Part shown: positions 1 to 9,810 of the stretch, piece by piece | Layout: each line of letters opens with the position of its first letter | Numbering within the stretch: position 1 is the stretch's first letter | Assembly: GCF_014154935.1 (NCBI RefSeq) | Contig: NZ_JACEHH010000034.1 | Location: 1 to 64,000, forward strand | Source of the DNA: Stieleria mannarensis | Lineage (GTDB): Bacteria; Planctomycetota; Planctomycetia; Pirellulales; Pirellulaceae | Direction of reading: 5' to 3' | Length of the DNA stretch: 64,000 nucleotides | Made by a program: the position numbers and the translations under genes | The notes under the pieces: generated by a model | Seen by the model: only the letters and a program-made list of their open reading frames with translations | The model's database searches: none | Told to the model about the DNA's origin: nothing

Positions 1-3000
1 TTGATCGACGAACGTCAGCACGTCCTGGCCGTTTGCGTAGTTGCCGCTGATCTGAACGACGGCCGATTCCAAATCTGTGTCGTCGACGTCACTCAGGGTC
101 AGCGTAGACGTGATCGCGACAGCGCCATCGTTTTCAGTGTAGGCCAGCGTTGTGCCTTCGATCGACGCTTCGACTGGCGAGTCGTTGACCGCCAGCACGT
201 TCAAATTCGCCGAATCGGTCGTGCTGCCGTAGGCGGTCGAGCCTCCATTGGTGGACACGTCGACTGCGGCAGTTCCGCTGGGGTTGCCGTCGCTCGTGTC
301 CCAGGCCCGGAAGGTGATGTCTCCCGAGGGACCGGAATAATCCGCAGCGGGGACAAATCGGATCTTTGCCGAACCGTCTAACAACACCGCACTGCTATTG
401 CTGACCGAACCGAAATTCGTCCAGCCGCCTCCCGCGTCGTATTGCCAAGTCCCATTCGTGTCGTCCACGCCGATCACCGCGATCCCTTCGACCGCACCGC
501 TGTCGGCATCGGTGATTCGATCCCCACCGGCCGACGCGACGATGGCTGCAACGGTGTCACCGACCGGATTCAAATCGTCTTCGTTGATGTCGCTCAGCGT
601 CAGGTTTTCCGTTTCCGCCGAGCCGAGCGAGAAGAACGCACTCGGGTTATCTTGGCTGGCGAAGGACGCTTGGATCCAATCCTGTGAACGAACGAGATTC
701 GACACGCGGATTTCATCCATCATTCCGTCGAAGTACCGCGTTGCACGATCCGGATTGCCGCCCCACAGCCAGTCGGCCGGGTCGGCGAGTATCGTCCAGG
801 TCGTCGCCAGCGTGTCCGAAGTGAACGACATCGCCACGCCATCGACGTAGATCTCGACCTCTTTGCTGGCGAAGTCTTGGGTCAGTGCAACGTGATGCCA
901 GACTCCGTTGGTGTACGGGCTCGACCCCAAAACGTAGTTCGGATCGGTGCCGCCTTCGGGATAATAGAAGTGATCGCCGCTTCCATTGGATGCCCATTCA
1001 TAACCATCTTTGGAACCGGTCGTGAATCGGTTGCTGGACGTCATCAGGATCTGGTGATCGCCGTCGGCGACGTTGTCCCAATTGACCCACACTTCGATCG
1101 TCGCCGTCGACGCCGTGCTGTCCAGGCTGGCACTATCGTTGATGCGGATCAGGTCGTCCACTTCGTCGAAATCGAGCCCGCCGCCGATTTTGGCGGTCAC
1201 CAGATCCGAAGCATCCATCGTTCCTTCGGTTGTCCCGTCGTTGTTGTTGGCGGTACTGTCGTTGATCTCGCCTGGCGTTCCGTCCGGTGAATCGTTCAAG
1301 TGCCAGACACCTTGGAATCCGCTGTTCCAGACGTTGACGACGTCTTGCTGGTTGGTGGCCGCGGCGTTGCCGTAGTACAGATACAGACGCGAGTCTTGGG
1401 AGGCCGACAGGTCTGTTTTGACCCAAGCGAATAATTCGCCGGTTGCGGAAGTAAACAATTCGACTTCATGGGCCAACTTGGTCGTCCCGTCGCCGGCGGT
1501 AAACAGAATGTCATCGGCGTCGGCTTGGGCGAATGCCGCCAGATCGGCATCGGTACCTAAATGGACCAAGAGGGGGAATCCGACCAGATCCTCAGTGACT
1601 TGGCCCGCACTGACCAGGATCTCTTTTCGATAGCCCCAATCGCTGTCAAACCAAGCGGCGATGTCGGGTGCGTCGTTGGCGGCGGCGACATTGATGGTTT
1701 TCTGTGCGGCGTTGCTGGTTCCGCTGTCACCATCGGTCAAAACAAAGTCAACGGTACGTGGGGCCGTCGAAGGATTGTCCGACGCGTTGAAGTAGGCGAT
1801 TTGCCGGCCGATGGCTTGAACAATCGCGGGGGTGCTGTTTGCGTTGAAGGTGATCACCAGATCCGACCCCGCGGTACCACCGACCCACGTCCCGACGTCG
1901 ATGCCTGCGTGGCGGATCGTGTTTCCGACAACCGTCACCGATCCGCCATCGACGACCAACAACTGATCATTCGCGGTGCTTCCTGCGGAGACCGAAACCG
2001 TCAACGTGCCGGTATCAAAATCGGTACTGTAGGGATCCGTTGCGGTGAAGCCGCTGTCGATCAATGCCGGAGCGGTATTTTCCGTGAACGCGGTCGCGCC
2101 ACCGGTTGTGGCAATCACCGGGTCATCATTGATCGTGATGGTGACGGTGGCGACGTTGGAATCCAGGCTGCCGTCGTTGGCCTGGTAGGTGAACGAATCG
2201 ATGCCGTTGAAGTTCAGGTTGGGCGTGTAGGAGAATGATCCGTCGGCGTTGATGCTGAGGGTCCCGTTGCTGGGACCGGTGACGACAGTCGTGTTGACAC
2301 TGAGGGGGCGACTGTCCACGTCGGAGTCATTCTGCAAGACGCCGGCGTGTGCGAGGTCTTGAACTTCTCCGGCCGAAAGGGCGGTGTCATAGATGCGAAC
2401 GTCATCAATCTGGCCGCTGAAATAGCGTGTCGCTGCACCGGGCTTTCCGATTTGCAGGTTCCCCCAAGCGGAACGATCGTTTTGAATTCCCGTGTCGGTC
2501 CCCTCCAACACGCCATCGACATACAACGAGGCGCTGAACACACCGCCTCCCAAATCGGTCACCGTCACCGCGGCGTGATGGAAATTCGTGGTGTCGGTGA
2601 AGTTAGAATTCGAGACAATGTAGATCGGGTCGGCTCCATTGGCCGGCACGTCATAACCCAGGAAAAAGACGATTTTGTCGGATTGATTGTAAGTCCCGAT
2701 GGTCAGCCCCATCTCCGCTTCGGCCGATGTTCCCGGTGCCGATCCGTATCCATTGCCTCCGCTATAACCCTGCCAAAGGATGTGCTGTTGTCCCGAGGTC
2801 GTTGTGGTTTGGAACCAGGCGGACAGGGTGAAACTGTTGGCCGACTGGGCCACGGTGCTGGTGGTCGCGACGTAGTCGGTCGATCCGTCGAAGGTCAGCG
2901 CACCGGAACCGACGTAGCCGGTCGTCCAGGTCGGATCGTCCGTGTCCGCGGCGGCCGTTGCACCAAGGGTGGCGTCGTTGCCCACCGATCCCGAATCGAC

Positions 3001-5319
3001 GGTGGTCTGTCCGCTACCCTCATCGAATTGCCACCAGTTGGCCAGGTTGTTCGTGGTCGGGCCGACGACCAACGTCGTGTTGACGCTGGTGGAATAGACG
3101 TCATCGCTGGCGACCGGCGCGGTGTTGGTGACCGTGACAGTTTGGGCGAACTCCGACGTGACCGCGAAGCTGTCAAAGCTGACATTGGTTTCGGTTGCGG
3201 TCGCGCTGACGATCTCGCCATCAAGCACGTTGGCAGTCAGCGTCGTATTGATCGTGGCATTCCCCGAGCCGTCGGTCGTCACGTTCAAGTAGCCCAAGTA
3301 GCGTTTTCCTTCGCCGTACCCGGTTCCGTCACCCGTGGCACTGGCAAAGAATTCGATACGGTAGTAGCTGTTGGCCAGGGCGTTAATTGAACCGACGATG
3401 TTGACGTCGGTGCTGGAGGTCATTTGAACCGAAGTCAGGACCGGGAAGTTTTGTAGGTCGTTGGCCCCGGTATCCGCATCGTTGACGTCGTTGCTGCTGG
3501 TCCCGTCGTCGCCCAGGTCGATGCCCAGGCCCGTATTGTCGTGGATCGAATTTCCGAGGATGGCGGCTTCAGACGCCCCGGTGACTGAAACGCCATCGAG
3601 CCCGTTGCCGGCGATCACGTTTCCGGCCCCGGCCGCGGTTCCCCCGATCAGGATGCCCGTGCCGCCGGCAAAATCCGACACGGCGATCCCGTGGCCGGAA
3701 TTGCCCAGCAGCGAGGTGCCATCGGCTTCGGTTCCGATCAGGTTACCCTGGATGGTGATGTTGGTTCCCTCGGCGATGATGCCCCAGGAATTGTTCCCCG
3801 AGATCAGATTTCCTTCGCCGGCATTCGTTCCGCCGATCGTCGTGTCGTCACCGCCGGCCAAGATCCCGCCCCAGTTGCCGACCCCGGCTTGTCCGTTGCC
3901 GATCGCGACCGTGCCGGTCGCGTCCGTTCCGATGTAGTTGCCTTGGATGACGGTGCCGGTGACGCCCGGGTCGATGTCGATGCCTTCGTCGCCGTTGCCG
4001 GAGATCACGTTGCGATCGGCGGCGGTCGATCCACCGATTGTGGTGTTGTTTCCTTGGACGGCAATCCCGTCGCTGCCATTTTCCTTCCCCGCACCGGCAT
4101 CGGTCCCATCGGCGGCCAAACGCCCGATGTAATTGCCCACAATCACGTTGTTGTCCGAACCGGACTGGATCTCGATCCCATGGCCGTCCCAGGCGGTGAT
4201 CACAAATCCGCGGATCGTGCTGCCGTCGGCGGTGGCCGAAAGACGAAATCCGTCATCCCCGACCCCGGCACTGCTGCCGTCGATGATGATCGCCGGTCGG
4301 TTGGAATTGGCGGCAAAACTGTCGTCGGTCGTCGCATCGATGTTGACCGCATCGGTGATCAACGGCAGCATCGTGGCCGGCGTGATCAGATGGGTGCCCG
4401 TGCCGGTGATGTTGAAGTCAATCGTATCCAGCCCCGCGTTGGCGTTCGCGTCGAGGATCGCTTGACGCAGCGAACCGGCACCGGAATCGTTGGTGTTGGT
4501 CACGGTGTAGGTCGCCAGGGTCCCTTCCCAGGCGGATCGTGCGACGAGAGAAAACGCCACCTCTGTCTGAATCGTTCCGATGCTGTACTCAAAATCCCAA
4601 TCGCCACCGAGAGTCTCGTGACCGGTGGCGTCCTCACTGGCGGCGACGTCGCAATCGCACCAAGCGGCAAGCGTGTCGATCAGTGCGCGACCGTCCGTCG
4701 AACTGGCTAGGTCACATCCATAGATCAGCAAATCCGCATCGGCATCCAGAGCTCCGGCCCAGGAGGCGATTCTCTGGGAGTAGCCGTCTGCCGTGTCGAT
4801 GTCCAATCGCGAATCGCCGAGCCGCAGCCCCCGCCCGTCGCCGTGGCTGACCAGATGAACCGCGTCGACACCGGAAAGACCGGCCAAGGAGCGGCTGATC
4901 TGGTCGATTCCGTCCTCGTCGCCGGAAAGTTCGATGACCAACCACTGTGTCGTCTGGTCGGCGTCCCCACGCAAGCCGTCGATCAGTGTGGCGGCATTTT
5001 CGACTCCGGCGTCCACGAAGACGACTTCGATCGGACGCTCCGGATCCAGCGGTGACGGGGCCGCAGCGTCGGTCGCCAGTTCGCCTTGAGCGGACGTGTC
5101 GAGGTTTCCGTCCTCCGGTGCCCGGTCAGGCAATCCATCGAAGGCATGCCCGTCTCCCTGCGGCTGATCCTCGGTCGCGATCAGTTCGATCAGCGCATCG
5201 AGGTACGCAACGTCAGCGTTCGCCCCGGCATCAAGTGTGTCCGGACCGTCGGCGCTGAGCAGGATGCGATCTTCGAGCGGATAAAAGTCGAAGACTCGGA
5301 TGGGTGGTTTTACGGGCAA
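1..5319 (-). CDS. Giant modular surface protein (DUF4347, beta-helix, LamG, cadherin-like, DUF2341), partial
   Basis: This frame stays open from the left window edge, so the C-terminus is missing. Reading the minus strand gives these domains: the planctomycete leader L-E-D-R-I-L-L-S-A at about 5280-5255; a DUF4347 domain at about 5040-4560, with VHLVSHGDG and LLIYGCDLA blocks; a linker TYTVTNTNDSGAGSLRQAI; a right-handed beta-helix region of NVIVGNYIG/NVISGN-type repeats at about 4480-3540; a LamG/concanavalin-like domain at about 3030-2350; a cadherin/VCBS-like repeat (NDSDVDSRPLSV...GSFSYTPNLNFNG) near 2335-2110; a DUF2341 domain (WFDSDWGYRKEI, LYLYYGNAAA) at about 1660-1370; a second LamG near 1290-720; and more cadherin-like repeats to the edge. 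At least 1,773 residues are present. The start is uncertain. An in-frame stop lies at 5365-5367 and there is no ATG before the leader motif, so TTG at 5319 is the best visible start. It is probably an exported adhesin or carbohydrate-binding protein. Confidence 0.85.
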   Translation of the reverse strand, partial: MPVKPPIRVFDFYPLEDRILLSADGPDTLDAGANADVAYLDALIELIATEDQPQGDGHAFDGLPDRAPEDGNLDTSAQGELATDAAAPSPLDPERPIEVVFVDAGVENAATLIDGLRGDADQTTQWLVIELSGDEDGIDQISRSLAGLSGVDAVHLVSHGDGRGLRLGDSRLDIDTADGYSQRIASWAGALDADADLLIYGCDLASSTDGRALIDTLAAWCDCDVAASEDATGHETLGGDWDFEYSIGTIQTEVAFSLVARSAWEGTLATYTVTNTNDSGAGSLRQAILDANANAGLDTIDFNITGTGTHLITPATMLPLITDAVNIDATTDDSFAANSNRPAIIIDGSSAGVGDDGFRLSATADGSTIRGFVITAWDGHGIEIQSGSDNNVIVGNYIGRLAADGTDAGAGKENGSDGIAVQGNNTTIGGSTAADRNVISGNGDEGIDIDPGVTGTVIQGNYIGTDATGTVAIGNGQAGVGNWGGILAGGDDTTIGGTNAGEGNLISGNNSWGIIAEGTNITIQGNLIGTEADGTSLLGNSGHGIAVSDFAGGTGILIGGTAAGAGNVIAGNGLDGVSVTGASEAAILGNSIHDNTGLGIDLGDDGTSSNDVNDADTGANDLQNFPVLTSVQMTSSTDVNIVGSINALANSYYRIEFFASATGDGTGYGEGKRYLGYLNVTTDGSGNATINTTLTANVLDGEIVSATATETNVSFDSFAVTSEFAQTVTVTNTAPVASDDVYSTSVNTTLVVGPTTNNLANWWQFDEGSGQTTVDSGSVGNDATLGATAAADTDDPTWTTGYVGSGALTFDGSTDYVATTSTVAQSANSFTLSAWFQTTTTSGQQHILWQGYSGGNGYGSAPGTSAEAEMGLTIGTYNQSDKIVFFLGYDVPANGADPIYIVSNSNFTDTTNFHHAAVTVTDLGGGVFSASLYVDGVLEGTDTGIQNDRSAWGNLQIGKPGAATRYFSGQIDDVRIYDTALSAGEVQDLAHAGVLQNDSDVDSRPLSVNTTVVTGPSNGTLSINADGSFSYTPNLNFNGIDSFTYQANDGSLDSNVATVTITINDDPVIATTGGATAFTENTAPALIDSGFTATDPYSTDFDTGTLTVSVSAGSTANDQLLVVDGGSVTVVGNTIRHAGIDVGTWVGGTAGSDLVITFNANSTPAIVQAIGRQIAYFNASDNPSTAPRTVDFVLTDGDSGTSNAAQKTINVAAANDAPDIAAWFDSDWGYRKEILVSAGQVTEDLVGFPLLVHLGTDADLAAFAQADADDILFTAGDGTTKLAHEVELFTSATGELFAWVKTDLSASQDSRLYLYYGNAAATNQQDVVNVWNSGFQGVWHLNDSPDGTPGEINDSTANNNDGTTEGTMDASDLVTAKIGGGLDFDEVDDLIRINDSASLDSTASTATIEVWVNWDNVADGDHQILMTSSNRFTTGSKDGYEWASNGSGDHFYYPEGGTDPNYVLGSSPYTNGVWHHVALTQDFASKEVEIYVDGVAMSFTSDTLATTWTILADPADWLWGGNPDRATRYFDGMMDEIRVSNLVRSQDWIQASFASQDNPSAFFSLGSAETENLTLSDINEDDLNPVGDTVAAIVASAGGDRITDADSGAVEGIAVIGVDDTNGTWQYDAGGGWTNFGSVSNSSAVLLDGSAKIRFVPAADYSGPSGDITFRAWDTSDGNPSGTAAVDVSTNGGSTAYGSTTDSANLNVLAVNDSPVEASIEGTTLAYTENDGAVAITSTLTLSDVDDTDLESAVVQISGNYANGQDVLTFVDQ

Positions 5320-5626
5320 TTGTGGCGTCTCGCCATCGCAGGATGAATCGTCGGATTCGGGCTCCTAGTGACGCTCCGCACCTACGGCGGCGCGGATTTC
5401 GATACTGGAAACCTAAGTCAGCCGATCGCGGGCTGCCGAATTTCACAGCAAGCAGGAGCACGATGAGGGAAATCCGGCAATGGCGGTTGCGCGGGATGAA
5501 GCGGCTGGCGGGGGGCGCGGGTTCGTCATCGCCTGATGGCGTTTCAACCCCCGTCCCTTTTTCTCTTTCGGATCCGGTTATGATGCGTGTCAGCCCCACT
5601 GACGACTCCATGCCCCGACGACATCC
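5320..5626. other. Divergent intergenic region upstream of the sulfatase
   Basis: No convincing gene is visible here. The segment TCAACCCCCGTCCC at 5544-5557, followed by T-rich sequence, matches one arm of the perfect palindrome at 9143-9188, so it looks like a half copy of that repeat. A TATGAT hexamer at 5579-5584 could be a -10 element for the sulfatase gene, but no good -35 is seen at the right distance. Confidence 0.4.
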
Positions 5627-7093
5627 ATGAAACGCTATCTCCTACTGTGCTGTCTGTTTTTCGCGGTTTCCGCCCAGGCCTCCGATCGCCCCAACATCGT
5701 CTTTATCCTGGCCGATGACATGGGATATGGCGATGTCCAAGCCCTGAATCCCGAGTCCCAGATCCCCACGCCGAATTTGGATCGATTGGCGGCCGAGGGC
5801 ATGACGTTTACCGACGCCCACTCGCCGTCGGCCGTGTGCACTCCGACGCGCTATGCGACGCTGACCGGCCGTTATTGTTGGCGAAGCAAGTTAAAACGTG
5901 GCGTGCTGAACGGTTACGGAACGCCCTTGATCGAAACCGACCGTCCGACCGTCGCGTCGCATCTGAAACAACACGGTTATCACACCGCGGTGATCGGCAA
6001 GTGGCATCTCGGCCTCGGGTTTCAGAAAGACGCGAGCGGACAATGGGATTGGACACAGCCGCTGAGCTATTCGCCCGTCGATGCGGGATTCACCCAGTCA
6101 CTGGTCATTCCCGCCTCGCTCGATTTTCCGCCCTACGTTTACATCGACGGTCACCAGATCACCGGCAAACCCGACCGCGTGCAGCCGGCCCGACCGTTCC
6201 CGGCGTATCTAAGAAAAGGAGAACTCGGCTCGGACTTTTCGATCGTCGATTGTTTGGACCAACTGACCGCAAAAGCTTCCCAGCACATCCGCTCGCGCGC
6301 CGATCAAGACGAACCGTTCTTTCTGTATTTCCCGCTGACCGCACCCCACAAGCCGGTTTTGCCGCATGGGCGTTTTGCCGGAAAGACGAAGCTCGGTCCT
6401 TACGGTGATTTCGTCACCCAGGTCGATTGGACGGTCGGACAAGTGATGGCGGCGATCGATGAAGCGGGACTCGCCAAAAACACGTTGGTGATTTACACCA
6501 GCGACAACGGATCGTTCATGAGGCGGCAAAGTGATGCCGGCCAGGTGGATCATGTCAGCGACGAATCGATCCAGGCGTACTATGAAGGCAACCACAAGGC
6601 CAACGGGCCTTGGCGGGGGACGAAGGCGGACATTTGGGAAGGCGGTCATCGCGTCCCCTTCTTTGCCCGTTGGACAGGCACGATCAAAGCCGGATCGCAG
6701 TGCGATCAACCGATCTGTCATGCCGACTTGTTCGCCACCGCGGCGGAGTTAGCGGGGACCAAGTTGCCGCCGGCCGATCAGGCCGCACCGGACAGTTTCA
6801 GTATCGCGCCGCTGCTGCACGACAAGCCGGACCAGTTTCGCCGCGCCCCCGTGGTCAACCATAGCGTCAACGGCACCTTCGCGATCCGCGACGGGAAATG
6901 GAAGTTGGTGTTCAGCGACGGCTCCGGCGGACGCGAAAAACCTTCCGGCAAGCCGTTCGGTACGCCGTGGCAGTTGTATGACCTGGACAGCGATCCGACC
7001 GAGTCAAAGGATCTGGCGGAGACGAATCGCGAGCTGGTGGAAAAACTGGGGGCGGAGTTGTTTCGGTTTTTGGCCGATGAGAAGAGTCGGTAG
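5627..7093 (+). CDS. Exported S1-family sulfatase (arylsulfatase-like)
   Basis: This is a 488-residue type I sulfatase that would hydrolyse sulfate esters, probably on sulfated polysaccharides. Residues 1-19 form a signal peptide (MKRYLLLCCLFFAVSAQA), so it acts outside the cytoplasm. The family hallmarks are present: metal-binding ADD at about residues 29-31, the formylglycine motif C-T-P-T-R with Cys71 followed by the LTGR block, GKWHLG at about 123-128, and the DNG metal site in YTSDNGSF. The formylglycine position uses C-T-P-T-R, which fits the C-x-P/A-S/T-x-R pattern, so an anaerobic or FGE-type maturase would be needed; none is in the window. Length is normal for the family. It stands alone, divergent from the giant surface protein. 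Sulfatases are greatly expanded in marine planctomycetes; the substrate cannot be inferred here. Confidence 0.93.
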   Translation: MKRYLLLCCLFFAVSAQASDRPNIVFILADDMGYGDVQALNPESQIPTPNLDRLAAEGMTFTDAHSPSAVCTPTRYATLTGRYCWRSKLKRGVLNGYGTPLIETDRPTVASHLKQHGYHTAVIGKWHLGLGFQKDASGQWDWTQPLSYSPVDAGFTQSLVIPASLDFPPYVYIDGHQITGKPDRVQPARPFPAYLRKGELGSDFSIVDCLDQLTAKASQHIRSRADQDEPFFLYFPLTAPHKPVLPHGRFAGKTKLGPYGDFVTQVDWTVGQVMAAIDEAGLAKNTLVIYTSDNGSFMRRQSDAGQVDHVSDESIQAYYEGNHKANGPWRGTKADIWEGGHRVPFFARWTGTIKAGSQCDQPICHADLFATAAELAGTKLPPADQAAPDSFSIAPLLHDKPDQFRRAPVVNHSVNGTFAIRDGKWKLVFSDGSGGREKPSGKPFGTPWQLYDLDSDPTESKDLAETNRELVEKLGAELFRFLADEKSR

Positions 7094-7198
7094 GGGATCG
7101 TGGTACCAGTCGTTGGTAAGTGATGAGCGAAGAAGTATCGATGATTCTACCCGTGGTCGTTCACCGTTTTCTCTGCACGTACCAGTCTTTATCAGTCG

Positions 7199-7345
7199 GG
7201 CTCCCCTCGCCCCGTTTCGGGGAGAGGGGCCGGGGGTGAGGGGCTTCGGTGAGGTGCACGGTGAGTGCGGTCTCAAGTCAATTCTCGCTGCCTGCCCCCT
7301 CATCCCCAGCCCTTCTCCCCCGCAAAGCCGGGGGAGAAGGGAGCC
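7199..7345. mobile_element. MITE-like palindromic repeat, copy 1
   Basis: About 147 bp bounded by GGCTC at 7199-7203 and GAGCC at 7341-7345. The left arm (7199-7244) and right arm (about 7296-7345) are imperfect inverted copies of each other, and each arm carries its own hairpin (CCCCG-TTT-CGGGG on the left, CCCCCGGCTTTGCGGGGG-type on the right). A second copy with the same ends and size lies at 48314-48462. No transposase is encoded, so any mobility would depend on an enzyme elsewhere. No clear target-site duplication was found. The first in-frame upstream codons of the following permease reading frame fall inside this element, which argues against the longer start. Confidence 0.75.
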
Positions 7346-7420
7346 ATCACGCATGTAAGCGAGTACGCTCTCCGCGGGTCAGGTGCAGATAGCTTTCGCA
7401 CACACACTAGGGATCACACC

Positions 7421-9109
7421 ATGGAAACCATCGCCCCGCTGCTCGCGTTCACGCCGATTCTTGTCGTTGCGGTGTTGCTGGTCGCCATGCGGATGCCGGC
7501 TTCTCGGGCGATGCCGATTGCGTATGTCAGTGTCGTGGTGCTGGCATACTTTGTTTGGAAGTTGGACACGGCGACGATTGCCGCGGCGTCGGTCAACGGA
7601 TTGGTGGTCACCGCGCAGTTGTTGTTCATCATTTTCGGTGCGATCTTGCTGCTCAACACGCTCAGTGAAAGCGGCGGGCTGGCGGTGATCCGGCGGGGAT
7701 TTACGGACATCACCCCGGATCGTCGGGTGCAAGTCATCTTGATCGCCTGGCTGTTCGGATCATTCATCGAAGGTAGCGCCGGCTTTGGGACTCCCGCGGC
7801 GGTCTGCGTGCCGCTGTTGGTCGGGCTGGGATTTCCGGCCAAATCGGCGGTCGTCAGTGGAATGCTGATCCAGTGCACGCCGGTGTCGTTTGGCGCGGTG
7901 GGAACACCGATCTTGATCGGCGTCAAGAATGGGCTTAGCGGCAGCGAATCGGTCGTCGCCTATGCCCGAGGCGAACTCGCCGCCGGTGAGGACATTTGGT
8001 CCACGTTGTTGCCGTTGGTCGGTGGACGCGTGGCGCTGGTCCACATGATTTGCGGGACGTTGATCCCCTTGTTTGTGGTGATCGTGATGACACGCTTTTT
8101 CGGGGCCAACCGTTCGTGGCGTGAAGGGGTTCGCATTTGGCCGTTTGCGTTGTTTGCGTCACTCTCGATGACGGTCCCGTCGACGATCATCGCCAACACG
8201 TTGGGGCCGGAGTTCCCGTCGCTGATCGGGGCGTTGGTGGGATTGTCGTTGACGGTTCCAATGGCCCGACGGGGCTGGCTGTTGCCACGCGAGCCGGCGT
8301 GGGAGTTTCCCGAGGCGTCCAACTGGCCGGCCAATTGGAACGGCGATGTCGACATTCGACTGAAGGACGCCGGACATGGCCTGTCCATCCTGCGGGCGTG
8401 GGTGCCGTATTTGATGATCGCAGTGTTGCTGGTGCTGACACGCTTGCCGTGGATTCCGCTCGGCCAGTGGCTCAAATCGGTCACGATTCCTACCGATTCG
8501 TCGCTGACGGCGAACCTTTTCGGATCGGCGATCAGCGTCAAGCCCGTTGCGCCGCTGTATCTGCCGGGCGCCCTGTTTGTGCTGGTTTGCTTGCTGACGA
8601 TTCCGCTGCACCGGATGAGCAAACACGCGGTGGTCGATGCGACGACGCGATCGCTGCGGATGGTCGTTTCGGCATCACTGGCGTTGGTCTTTGCGGTCCC
8701 AATGGTTCAACTGTTTATCAACAGCAGCGGTGGTGAGGCGGGGTATGATTCGATGCCCAAGGTCCTGGCCGGCGGGGTGTCGTCGCTGGTCGGAGGAGCG
8801 TGGCCGTTGTTGTCGCCACTGGTCGGCGGGCTGGGGGCGTTCGTCGCCGGCAGCAACACGATCAGCAACATGATGTTTTCGCTGTTCCAATTTCAAGTCG
8901 GCCAAAACATCGCTGCCGATCCGATTTGGGTCGTCGCGTTGCAAGCGGTCGGCGGCGCGGCGGGCAACACGATTTGCGTTCACAACGTTGTTGCCGCCTG
9001 CGCCGTCGTGGGACTGGTCGGCCGCGAAGGCGACATCATTCGGATCACCGCGCTGGTGTTTTTATATTACGTCGCCGTTGCGGGAGTGATCGGGATGATC
9101 GTGGCGTAG
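7421..9109 (+). CDS. lldP: L-lactate permease family (LctP) transporter
   Basis: This is a 562-residue integral membrane protein of the lactate permease family (LctP/LldP), expected to import L-lactate and related 2-hydroxy acids by proton symport in the inner membrane. There are about 12-14 hydrophobic segments along its whole length. Family blocks include [15 protein letters not shown] at about residues 114-128, [13 protein letters not shown] at about 150-162, and the C-terminal [19 protein letters not shown] with [14 protein letters not shown] chose ATG 7421 ([10 protein letters not shown]) because an AGGG ribosome-binding sequence precedes it, and because the 52-codon upstream extension runs through the palindromic repeat. 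The gene stands alone and is followed by a strong palindrome at 9143. Length is typical for the family. The exact substrate (lactate or glycolate) cannot be distinguished. Confidence 0.92.
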   Translation: METIAPLLAFTPILVVAVLLVAMRMPASRAMPIAYVSVVVLAYFVWKLDTATIAAASVNGLVVTAQLLFIIFGAILLLNTLSESGGLAVIRRGFTDITPDRRVQVILIAWLFGSFIEGSAGFGTPAAVCVPLLVGLGFPAKSAVVSGMLIQCTPVSFGAVGTPILIGVKNGLSGSESVVAYARGELAAGEDIWSTLLPLVGGRVALVHMICGTLIPLFVVIVMTRFFGANRSWREGVRIWPFALFASLSMTVPSTIIANTLGPEFPSLIGALVGLSLTVPMARRGWLLPREPAWEFPEASNWPANWNGDVDIRLKDAGHGLSILRAWVPYLMIAVLLVLTRLPWIPLGQWLKSVTIPTDSSLTANLFGSAISVKPVAPLYLPGALFVLVCLLTIPLHRMSKHAVVDATTRSLRMVVSASLALVFAVPMVQLFINSSGGEAGYDSMPKVLAGGVSSLVGGAWPLLSPLVGGLGAFVAGSNTISNMMFSLFQFQVGQNIAADPIWVVALQAVGGAAGNTICVHNVVAACAVVGLVGREGDIIRITALVFLYYVAVAGVIGMIVA

Positions 9110-9142
9110 CACGTCTGCGTCCGCTTCGCGCGGGTCACGCAC

Positions 9143-9190
9143 AAAGGGGACGGGGGTTGATTCCCGGGAATCAACCCCCGTCCCCTTTTT
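9143..9190 (+). terminator. Perfect 46-bp palindrome, terminator-like
   Basis: AAAGGGGACGGGGGTTGATT and its exact reverse complement meet at CCCGGG (centre 9165/9166), giving a 23-bp perfect stem with flanking A and T tracts. It lies 33 bp after the permease stop and would terminate transcription on both strands, including the convergent gene ending at 9241. The sequence also looks like a dispersed repeat, since a partial arm is present at 5544-5557. Confidence 0.7.
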
Positions 9191-9240
9191 TTCGCGGGGG
9201 CGGTCAATGTTTGGACGACCGGCTGAAAGCCTCTACTGCA

Positions 9241-9810
9241 TCATGCGACGAGGGCTCGCGCGAAGTCTTGATAGCGGCCGCCGGCAAATGCGGCCTCTTT
9301 GGGAATAAACAGAAACAGGTCTCGATCGACCACCACGATCATCCCTTTTCGCGTTCGTATCGGACGAGTTTGATTCAAGGGCACCGAAAACAAGCCTTGG
9401 GGGCCGGACCAGCCGAGCACGCGATCTTTGACGACGACCGAGAGTCCCGCACCATCCACGAAGCCGTGTGCGGTGAGTTCTGCCCTGACGGTCTTGCGCA
9501 CCGACAGGATCAAACTCAGGTAGACGACCGTCGCCAGCCCCATCACCGCGAGTTCACGCAATACCAAGGGAACCGGGAGTTGCACCATTGTTCCGGTCGG
9601 CAGGGGTAACGAAGACGCGTCAACCGCAACCAAAAGCGACAGTGCGATCATCACAAAGGATGCCAACGTCAAACGCCCGCCGCATCGATAGAGCAAAAAT
9701 TTTGACTCCGCAAATCGCAGTTGTCGTGCCGTCACAAGGAACTCCGCCGCGGCGTCCGCCTCATCACCCACGTTTGGAGTCTCGACCGGGGCGCGATAGG
9801 GATTGGTCAT
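9241..9810 (-). CDS. Membrane protein with YcxB-like C-terminal domain
   Basis: A 189-residue protein with two hydrophobic segments (about residues 50-68 and 80-103) in the arrangement of YcxB-family proteins, followed by a cytoplasmic beta-rich domain. The C-terminal block, running from GWSGPQGLFSVPLNQ to DRDLFLFIPKEAF-like sequence, resembles the YcxB C-terminal domain, whose function is unknown. The N-terminus (MTNPYRAPVET) is a leader common in planctomycete small membrane proteins. Its ATG overlaps the stop of the small upstream gene (9807-9956) by two bases, which suggests translational coupling. The family assignment is by pattern only. Confidence 0.7.
   Translation of the reverse strand: MTNPYRAPVETPNVGDEADAAAEFLVTARQLRFAESKFLLYRCGGRLTLASFVMIALSLLVAVDASSLPLPTGTMVQLPVPLVLRELAVMGLATVVYLSLILSVRKTVRAELTAHGFVDGAGLSVVVKDRVLGWSGPQGLFSVPLNQTRPIRTRKGMIVVVDRDLFLFIPKEAAFAGGRYQDFARALVA

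Noticed and set aside
1-4710. Long plus-strand open frames (for example 1561-2238, 2347-3390, 3691-4710)
   Set aside because: They are antisense to the continuous minus-strand frame that reads clearly as DUF2341, LamG, beta-helix and DUF4347 domains; their own products are Arg/Gly/Val-rich with no domain.
5231-5611. Minus-strand 126-residue frame upstream of the giant gene
   Set aside because: It is Arg-rich and out of frame with the DUF4347 protein; it could only matter if a frameshift exists, which is noted as a finding.
7265-7420. 52-codon N-terminal extension of the lactate permease
   Set aside because: It lies in a palindromic repeat, is Pro/Arg-rich and has no counterpart in the family; [10 protein letters not shown] at 7421 is the natural start.
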